A program made the position numbers and the translations under genes. A stretch of 64,000 nucleotides of DNA. Origin: Ulva prolifera (lineage: Eukaryota > Chlorophyta > Ulvophyceae > Ulvales > Ulvaceae). Below, piece after piece: positions 56,892-64,000 of this stretch (positions within the stretch are counted from its first letter, which is position 1; the number at the start of each line of letters is the position of its first letter). The stretch lies in NCBI GenBank assembly GCA_023078555.1, contig CM041202.1:62001-126000 (forward strand), given 5' to 3'. Below the pieces are notes generated by a model that saw only the letters and a list, made by a program, of their open reading frames with translations, had not been told where the DNA came from and made no database searches.

Positions 56892-57527
56892 TCACCTGAC
56901 GTCGTGGTGAGGGGGCATCCGGCACGAGTGCGTCCCATCGCTGAGAACCGTGTACACAGACCCATTCAGCAGAAAAACGTGCACTGGTGAGGCCCCGGTG
57001 ATGCCCTCACAGCTGTCTTGGACGTAGAGCATGTACAACACGTTGAGGTGATCCCGTCGCTTCGGCGAATCTCTCGAGGCCAGCCCATAGATTTTGAGGG
57101 CAACGCATGCGATTTGAGGCAGCCCCCAGGTCCCTAGGCTCACGAGCGCCCATTGCCCCTGACTCATCGGCCTGCAGGCGATTCCACCGTATGACGGTGG
57201 CGTTGGGTCTGTGCCTGCGAAGATGAACTGGAACACCCCGTAAACGTAGAAGATCATCGCTGAGCTGCCGAAAATAACGACCCAAAGAAACCGGAGGAAA
57301 CCCCCGAGGGCCTTTAGGGAGTGCAAGATGCAGGCACATGTGGAGTAGCTGCGTGGCCGGTTCCGCTCGGCCGCAGCAGCAGCTGCAAGCAGCCACGGTG
57401 GGAGAGGGCTCCCGTCCTTGAAGTGTGTGGCGCCAACGTATGGCTGCAGCGCGGGGGGAACCGCGCCCTGCGCCGCCCCGCCCTGCGCCTGCTGCAGGAT
57501 GAGCTCATACTGTAACGGCTGGTGCAT
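56892..57527 (-). CDS. Single-module membrane protein, paralogue of module 2
   Basis: A frame of 211 residues from the ATG at 57527. It begins MHQPLQYELILQQ, matching the start of module 2 in the 53.4-kb protein, followed by the core ALQPYVGATHFKDGSPLPPWL. Likely membrane segments lie near FLRFLWVVIFGSSAMIFYVY and WALVSLGTWGLPQIACVAL. The C-terminus has NVLYMLYVQDSCEGITG, PVHVFLL, a VY pair and SDGTHSC, clearly conserved with module 2. No module 1 is found upstream. Similar sequence continues upstream of the ATG in both genes, which suggests that the region before module 2 is either coding or a shared regulatory or intron sequence. Function is unknown; a membrane location is inferred from hydrophobic segments. 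Confidence 0.6.
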   Translation of the reverse strand: MHQPLQYELILQQAQGGAAQGAVPPALQPYVGATHFKDGSPLPPWLLAAAAAAERNRPRSYSTCACILHSLKALGGFLRFLWVVIFGSSAMIFYVYGVFQFIFAGTDPTPPSYGGIACRPMSQGQWALVSLGTWGLPQIACVALKIYGLASRDSPKRRDHLNVLYMLYVQDSCEGITGASPVHVFLLNGSVYTVLSDGTHSCRMPPHHDVR

Positions 57528-59380
57528 CTCTGCTGTTGCGACAGGATGGCGCCCACAGAACGCCAGCTGTGTCGGGGAGCTTTTGTGCTTGAAGACCCAG
57601 CACCTAAGAACTGACTGATCAATGTGCCCTTCTGAAAACGGCAGACATCAGCAGGAGAGAATGATGTGCCCTAGGTTCAGCTGCGGTGGTGGAGGAGTCC
57701 CAAGCTGGTGTCAATAGTAGCTGCTCAGATGTACGTGGTTGGGACAAAGAGGTTGCGGAAAGGTGCTGCTAGAGCTGTATCAGAAGATCCAGCGGAGCTT
57801 GTGCTATCGATGGTGCACAGTCCAAGCCGCGAGGGTCTGGCTAGAGCTATGTCGACAATGACAATTGAGCCACGCAAGTCCAAAGCATGCCACCTGCACA
57901 GCACTGCGGTGTCACGGCAATCAACGTGATTCGGGTGCTTGAGTTGAAAGTTCGAGCGGCTTTGGTCACGTGGATGCTTCCAGCTACACTTCCTGTCCAT
58001 CTGACTGTGGAGCAACGATGAGGCCGACGAGCCTAAAGTGCTTTGCCTTGCAAGGTTATTTGACTTGACGGGAAAAGTAGTGTAGGCTCTGATGATGAAT
58101 CCACAATGAGATGTGACAGAGCAATGATGGGGAGTGCGGTGCCTCGGAGTAGCCTTTGCACAGGCATGTGTTCGGCAGGACAGCCAGCAGCTCGAAGCAC
58201 GAATTACCTTTATGAGCGTGTCAGCATAACAGATTGGTGACTTTACGAAATACGCAATTTCTCTCTCAATATGTACGCTGCGAGATGCTCCGCACTGTAC
58301 ATGTGGCACGTTTCACGGCAGCTGTGTCTAAACGTGAGCATGGGAACTTTCAATTACACGCAGGCATCTCGAATAAGCTCTCTTCGTTGCCTAGCGGCGT
58401 TCATGAGGCGCATATACCTGCATCTTGACCGCGATCGCAAAGAGCGCCAGCTCAGCGTGGACACAGCGCTAGCTCAACGTTGACACACTGTTGACACTGC
58501 TCTCCAGAAGGGAAGGCCCCGCACAACGTCGACACACACTAACCAAGCCACCCTGCACTTGCAAGCGTACTTGTAGAAGCGTGTCACGTCATGCGGCAGG
58601 CGATATGAGTTTAAGACCCACACACACGGACACGCTACGTATACCATGGCCACCGATACGCTGCCGCATCGTTTCACTCCCGGACTTCAAACATCAAGGA
58701 AGTAGTTTGTCTCGAAGTCATAAGACGTGATCTGCAATTTGCGGACGAAGGTGCGCACTGTGATCGACGTTGCGAGCGTGTTCGCTGCTGACTGTTCGAT
58801 TCAGCTGGTCTGCGGCCCTGCGCTCGTCACTGGTATGAGCTCCGGCTGCTAGCACGAAAAATGGTGACGGGGATTATACAACGCAACGTGACATGCCCTG
58901 CGACCCAAGGGAAGGCGCCGACAGCCTGCACCGGACAGCATCTCGGCTTCCATATCTTGCTGACCATGGATTTAGATTGAATCATCTGTCACTGATACAC
59001 AGTAGAAGATTCAGACTATATTCATGACCTTTGTACTCGAGACCCCTTCCAACAACGACGAGGGTCATACGAGTAACCCGCGACAAGCCGCGACATCCCG
59101 AATGTCGCGTGTGCTTTCCGCCGGTCGCATGGAAAGTAGCAAGGTCAGCAAGACGCGGTGTGAGGCCAGCTCACAGGAAGCAAGGCGGCATGCACCGCAC
59201 ATAAGCCGCCTCAGCACATATCTCCGAGACACGCTGATTTGCTCACAGCAAAATCTGAAATTCTGTGCGAAAAAGAATTAGTCACAGCTGTGTGATTCCT
59301 AGGCCTGGCACATGCCTCGGTCTTTCTACGACGCGGTGCCATGCGGTTCTGAAACGGGCTTGTCCGACGACATCTCGCCA

Positions 59381-59520
59381 CCAGGGCTCTACAAGCCGGT
59401 TTTTCTTTTTCGGGGTAAACCGAAGCCATACCCATTTTTTTGTCGGGCTAGCCCCGAAAAGCACCCTGCTGGATATCGGGTTGCCCGCCGACCTCCTCAG
59501 GTTCTATCGGGGGTGTCAAA
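59381..59520 (+). repeat. Dispersed repeat starting cagggctctaca, copy A
   Basis: The sequence begins cagggctctacaagccggtt and continues with tttcggggtaaaccg and gccccgaaaagcacc. A related, inverted copy lies at 60325-60110 (cagggctctacatcccgatc, then ggtttcccgacg and tgcttttcgg). Shared parts are the first 12 bases and several downstream blocks in the same order. A CAGGG terminus would fit hAT-type or other DNA transposons, but I could not find the other end or a target duplication. Confidence 0.45.
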
Positions 59521-60109
59521 AACAATTTTCAGATGCCCTTGCAATTGGCTGCCATGAACGCCACGACGATGAGCAAACGCGCGCTTGAATCAAGATTAAT
59601 TTTGTAGCGCTCATACATTGCATTATCACGAGCCTTTTCGAGCCCATGGCCAGCGGCAAGGATCTGTGCTTCGGCTGCGCGCGTGTGATTGTGTGAGTTC
59701 TGATGCTTCCTGAAGTCGTTCCCGTCCTTGAACCTGTGTAGTTTCCCTTTGGAGCTTCCCTTACAAGACTCACAAATAGAACAGGTCTAACAGTGAGCTT
59801 TATTGACCGGGCCTTGATACACACTCCATGGATACTCAAGCTGGCATTCGCGAATTTTCTGTTCAGACAATCGTGGCATATCGCCTGAGCGTTCCGCAGC
59901 CATCTTCTTCGAACAACTGGCGTCGTTGCTGCCCTGGTCGGCTGATGCAGGAGTTTCGGCCGTGCGCCTACGCTTCGGCCCTTGACCAGTGAACCCGAAC
60001 GAAAGCAAGGTCATTGTCGCAATGCGCAAGCAGCAAGCAACCTGGTTGCGACTCACCTGACTCATCAGATGAATGCTCTGTCATTGCAATGTACATCCGG
60101 TGCCTTCAG

Positions 60110-60325
60110 GCCCGACAGGATTTCGGGATCCCGACAAGCTGTCGGCATTGGTCGGGGTATCCCGAAAAGCACCGTTGGCGGCCGTCGGGCACCCCCGCCC
60201 CCCCCCCCCCCCCCCTGGCTTCTCGGGGGAAACCGAGACTCGCTTCGCTCGCCGTCGGTTTTTTTTGCCTTTTCCCAATTTTTCGTCGGGAAACCGATCG
60301 GGATGTAGAGCCCTGCTCGCCACTC
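60110..60325 (-). repeat. Dispersed repeat starting cagggctctaca, copy B
   Basis: Inverted relative to copy A at 59.4 kb and interrupted by a C18 run at 60198-60215. The copies are well diverged. Confidence 0.45.
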
Positions 60326-62210
60326 GCCGGCCACCTGGCGGCCCGGGGTGCGGTGGCGGAGGCATGCTGCAGGCGTACATATACATGCAGACGAGGTGGC
60401 AGTGGAGGAAGCTTCCTAGTGGCGGTGGAAGAGGCACGACGACGTGCCGACCGTGATCTGCCTGACGTCAGGGTACCCTGTGGTGCCGCAGTGTTCATAG
60501 GGTTATGAGCGTGCTGTGCTGTGGAGGCATCAGTGAATCTCACGCACTTCAGGGTGGCTCTGTTTTGTGTTGAAGTATGCACCCAAGCGTATGGGGTTCG
60601 AGGACGAGGGCGATGGCTGCCTGCGCCTATCGCGGGTACAAGTAGCGGTGGCTGGATTGTGTTGACTCAAACGCTCGGAGCGTTTAACGCCCAGAACGCC
60701 CGCCAAGTTGGAGGTTGGCTGCCCCGCGGCGTATGCGGCGGGGACATCCGAGAGCCTGCCGCTGCAAGGCATATGTGCATGCATGTACGGGGTGGATTTA
60801 GAACATCTGCAGGCACAGTGCTAAGCCTGGCTAGTAGCTATAGCACCGGCGGTGCAGCACAGAAGCAACGCTGCTCAACGCTGGCAGCAAACGCTGACAC
60901 AAACGGGAATCGATTTGCGGCTTCTGTGCCCATCAAGACAGCCACACACACTCCGGATCCACGCTTGCGCAGCCACACACACTCCAAGACACACGCACAC
61001 GCCCCGCACACATGCACAGGGACCGATCGGTTGGTGGTAGAGTGTGTGCGGGAACTCCTGACTCGAGTACCTGCGCAGCTGTGCTGGTGAGCGCCGAAGG
61101 CATCCACCGGTTGACTTCGCGGTGTCTGCGCGAATTTGCAGCCTCTGTGACCTTGAAGTGGCATGTGCAGCTACAGGCTTCGCCCTTTTCACAGCTGTTG
61201 TGCTTGAGGCGGTCGCAGTATTAATCAGGCCTGCCACGGTGCTGCTCACCCTTGCAGCAGATGCGCATGGCCATCAGGTTGGCGAGCCTGTGGTGCAGAG
61301 CAGCGTTGAGAGTCTCTGTAGGTATTACAGTAAGCGTTGCAGCGTTTCGAGGGCTGCCACCCAGAAATTAGATCGGAATATTCGTAACTGTTACATGTGA
61401 TTGGGCCCGACGACCGAACCCTGGTGCGGAATGGTTGGGCCCCTTGCGACAGGTAGGCCGGCATGTGCACAACAGTACGCAAGATTCAAGACTTTTTACG
61501 AACATCACACAGCGCGTCCAAAAACGCTCAAATGGGCGGCAAGCAATCATGATGGCGGCGTGCTCTGAAGTATACTGAGCAGAACAGCAGATTGATGGAT
61601 GATGTTGATGCCGATGTCATGAAGCGTGCGATCACGTAGACTATCTTCAGATGTGCGTGGATAATTCGTGAACGGCACCCTCGTGGGTATTGGACTCGGC
61701 TTCAAGCCGACCGCACAACGAGGTATTCATATGCAGCCAGCGGCCTGCCTCCCGCACTCGGTCCTGGTCCACCAAGCGTGCGACTGTGCACGATGAATTA
61801 CCCACCCAGATTTTCAGGAAAACTGCGCATGCATGGCGCCTTGAAATTACACTGCCAGCCCAGCATATGCTCCATTGCTGCCCGCACGCTAACGCGCTAA
61901 GCTCCGCGTCGCCATTTGTCTGTTCACAATGACCTCATGGTGCTCAGGGGAAATAGAGCCTGTCCGCACCGAGCACCGCCTACCCTAGATGCTACTGCAG
62001 CTACCACCTTTCCAAACCTCCTACCGGGGGAGCAGCAAAGCAAACGCCCACCTACGGAAAATGTTGTACACTATGCGGTCATGAAGGCATCCACTACATA
62101 TATATAGGGGATATATAGGGGATGTGTACATACGTAGCACCTGCGTGGCGAGGCCTGTAACTCCCTGTGCAAACCCATTCACTCACCCACGACGTCGCAC
62201 ATGCAGACCA

Positions 62211-62771
62211 TCAGGCTGTGATGGTTGCGAGAGGAAACAGTGTATCAAGATCTGGGTGCTGTCTCCTGAAATTCCCTGGCACACACCCGACAGCAAAGTC
62301 AAAGTTCCGAAGCAGCTGCCCCCGCACGTTGGGCCCCGCCTTGTCCAGGTACAGCACCACTGTGAGCGCTCGTGTGTGTGCCATCACATCTGAGAGCACC
62401 ATCGCCCAGTACATCAGTGCAAACGGGGTGCAGAACATGAGCACAAGCAGCGCATTCCTCGCGCCTGTCAACAGGCCCCCGCGGGGGCACTGCAGCGCAT
62501 CCACCCAGCCGTACACGCTGCCGCATGCCGTTGCCCCGAACGTCGCTGCCAGGAAGATGTAGATGAGCGCAATGCGCAGTGACGCCATGGCTTTGGGGAG
62601 CCGGCGGCACCGCCTCGCGGCCGCGGTGATGCAGAGGGGCAGGGGGGCGCCGGAGGGCCAGTGGGTGGCGTCGACGTACGGCTCCAGCGCCGGCGCGACC
62701 GCCCCGATGCCGTGGCGTGAGCGCGCCGCGGCCGTCTGCCTGCGCAGCTCCTGCAGGCCGCTGCTGTGCAT
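62211..62771 (-). CDS. Single-module membrane protein, paralogue of module 1
   Basis: From the ATG at 62771 the frame encodes 186 residues. SGLQELRRQTAAARSRHGIG and the core ALEPYVDATHWPSGAPLPLC are almost identical to module 1 of the 53.4-kb protein. Likely membrane segments near ALIYIFLAATFGATACGSVYGW and NALLVLMFCTPFALMYW follow at the same places, as does the downstream LYLDKAGPNVRGQLL block. By eye the DNA of this part (about 62600-62765) is nearly the same as 54658-54835, so duplication or gene conversion is recent. After GQLLRNFDF the similarity ends and the frame stops 25 codons later. Either an intron begins there, or module 2 was lost. Function is unknown. Confidence 0.6.
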   Translation of the reverse strand: MHSSGLQELRRQTAAARSRHGIGAVAPALEPYVDATHWPSGAPLPLCITAAARRCRRLPKAMASLRIALIYIFLAATFGATACGSVYGWVDALQCPRGGLLTGARNALLVLMFCTPFALMYWAMVLSDVMAHTRALTVVLYLDKAGPNVRGQLLRNFDFAVGCVPGNFRRQHPDLDTLFPLATITA

Positions 62772-63130
62772 GGGGAGGGTGTGCCGGGCGCAGTTTGTAC
62801 CTGGCTCTAGGCCTCCCAAATTCGTGCTTGAGTCCGAGCTGACTAATCAATTACAAGGGATGGGCTGATAGCTGCAGGGTGCTGCGAAGGAGGCAGGGGG
62901 GCCGGTGGATGCTCAAGGCGTTGGGGGGTGGGTGCTGGAGATAGTTGTGCTGGCTTGGAGCGCTTCAGCTTGGATTCAGTCCGCTGCAGCTTCGGGCACC
63001 GTGTCGGCTGGTGAATGCAGGCCCAGCAGCGCGGCGTGTGCGGCCAAGCTCCAGCGCAGGTCTGCAAGAGTTCCGTGCGGTCAGGCGGTGTGTGGGTCAG
63101 TGTGGGGGCGCTTTGCAGCAAATTTGGAAT

Positions 63131-63165
63131 TCTTGCATATGATCGGGCCCGGCGACCCAACACTG
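63131..63165 (+). repeat. Dispersed repeat with core GATCGGGCCCGGCGACCCAA
   Basis: The core atatgatcgggcccggcgac followed by ccaacactgg is preceded by an A/T-rich segment. Related copies are at 21931-21960 (-, inside intron 2 of the 21.1-kb gene), 29901-29929 (+) and 61394-61425 (+). All share the order A/T-rich block, GATCGGGCC-like, CGACCCAA-like, CTGG. The class is unknown. Confidence 0.6.
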
Positions 63166-63284
63166 GTGGTCGCATGGGGCACACAACTGCAGTGGACTAG
63201 GCCCAACTCCAGCTGTATTCCAGAGGTATGTGCAGTACACATCATGGCATGAACGTGGTGCAGCCTTGCAGGCCTCAGTGTGTC

Positions 63285-63347
63285 GGCAGCACTGTTACTG
63301 TGAGAGAGTTGCAGGGCCTGCAAGTCTCTCACAGCAGCAGTGCTGCC
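63285..63347. repeat. Near-perfect 63-bp hairpin
   Basis: The 29-base arms 63285-63313 and 63319-63347 pair with three mismatches around a 5-base loop (arm begins ggcagcactgttactg). No coding frame explains it. A small-RNA precursor or a foldback element would fit. Confidence 0.85.
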
Positions 63348-63512
63348 AAGCACTAAGGCCGGGTCAGTCGAGTCGGAAGACACTGATCATCTCCACGAAA
63401 GTATGCCATACTTCCAGTGGAAGACATGGCGTTGTCACTCGGCACAGCTAGCAAGGCCCGACACTGCTCCACTGTGGTGTGTTGCCGGCGATGCTGCCTG
63501 CCACCCTGAATG

Positions 63513-63562
63513 CTTTGGTATATAGGAGGTCTCTTTTGTAAAACTTTGGTATATAGGAGGTC
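63513..63562 (+). mobile_element. LINE copy 4: about 12-bp tail between exact 19-bp direct repeats
   Basis: The 19 bases ctttggtatataggaggtc occur at 63513-63531 and again at 63544-63562. The 12 bases between them, tcttttgtaaaa, equal the 3' tail of LINE copies 2 and 3 (ctcttttgtaa plus a variable end). The simplest reading is an extremely 5'-truncated insertion with its target-site duplication. A chance tandem duplication is the alternative. Confidence 0.65.
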
Positions 63563-64000
63563 GCATGGTATGGAGCGTCATTGTTTCGTCAAGGCAGAGC
63601 CCTCTGCTGCATGTCCGACCTGACAGAGACGCGCACTGGAGGCATCAGCCAGCCTTGAGATGAGGGACGCACTTGAGCAAGAAAGATGCTATGGATCAAT
63701 CTGAGACCTGATGCATTGATTCATCCCGTAAGATGAGAACCCACGTCGCGTCGCTGATCATCATCATCGCTGGGCACGCTCGGGTTGAGAACACCCGATC
63801 CGCGTCACCACCCGACATAGCACTTCAGTCACTCACGCTCATGGAGAGGCATCACTGTGAGCGCAGAGTCTTGGGACGATTCTTGCGCTCCCTACGTATT
63901 CCGCACTTGCAATTGGCGTACCGTTGGATCCTGTGGCTGACGCGCATACCTGCGCAGTCACCAACAGTGACACGTTGATCCAATTCGTGCATCCAGGCGA

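Larger units (their letters stand above)
57528..62210. other. Intergenic stretch
   Basis: No supported gene over 4.7 kb. A 194-codon minus frame (58309-57725) is open but unrecognised. The stretch contains a pair of inverted related repeats (59381-59520 and 60110-60325), a C18 run (60198-60215), CA-rich sequence at about 60940-61020, and a dispersed repeat copy at 61394-61425. Confidence 0.4.
62772..64000. other. Intergenic stretch to the window end
   Basis: No supported gene. It contains the dispersed repeat at 63131-63165, the hairpin at 63285-63347 and the LINE micro-insertion at 63513-63562. An 81-codon plus frame at 63733-63978 is open but unrecognised. Confidence 0.4.

Noticed and set aside
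57725-58309. 194-codon minus frame upstream of the module-2 gene
   Set aside because: No recognisable motif, no paralogue in the window and ordinary intergenic composition; kept only as a note.
60521-61090. 189-codon plus frame
   Set aside because: Ends in CA-repeat translation, has an equally open minus strand, and shows no motif.

Overview
The window looks like nuclear DNA of a eukaryote. Three pieces of evidence support this: spliceosomal-type GT-AG introns with consistent phases in two genes, three classes of retrotransposon plus a DNA transposon remnant, and long gene-poor stretches full of palindromes, minisatellites and homopolymer runs. I see no prokaryotic operons, tRNA, rRNA or CRISPR array. 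A unicellular alga, perhaps of the green lineage, is my best guess. The guess rests on a tyrosine-recombinase retroelement whose recombinase lies opposite its RNase H, an arrangement I recall from Volvox Kangaroo, and on TGTAA-like LINE tails. Confidence in that placement is low.

Layout. Positions 1-5.6 kb have no convincing gene but carry a 94-bp minisatellite. From 5.7 to 12.8 kb is a nested transposon block: the 5' part of a Copia-type LTR element (primer-binding site and broken gag), then a degenerate non-LTR retrotransposon with a reverse transcriptase and a C-terminal restriction-like endonuclease, then a DIRS/Kangaroo-like element (RNase H on +, tyrosine recombinase on -). The recombinase gene is split by a 252-bp tail of the same LINE family. 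Removing that tail and one 11-bp target-site duplication puts the recombinase frame back in register. Two more LINE tails lie at 45.7 kb (146 bp, 15-bp duplication) and 63.5 kb (about 12 bp, 19-bp duplication).

Host-type genes. (1) A family of secreted proteins with cysteine-rich modules, Pro-Glu rods and a shared C-terminal SATAG motif: a three-exon gene at 21.1-23.9 kb, a single-exon gene at 36.3-37.2 kb, a more distant relative at 50.7-51.6 kb that shares only the rod architecture, and an inverted pseudogene copy at 13.1-14.7 kb. (2) A leucine-rich-repeat protein in three exons at 26.8-29.2 kb (-). (3) A BTB/Skp1-like fragment at 31.5-31.8 kb (-). (4) A family of membrane proteins on the minus strand at 53.4-54.8, 56.9-57.5 and 62.2-62.8 kb, built from two related modules that occur together in the first and singly in the others. 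I do not recognise that family.

Other structure. A 710-bp non-autonomous hAT-like element at 42.6-43.3 kb has terminal inverted repeats and an exact 8-bp target duplication. Four loci carry two palindromes side by side. Two long hairpins (41.3 and 63.3 kb) and several short dispersed repeat families are also present. The rest is intergenic sequence in which I see no supported gene.
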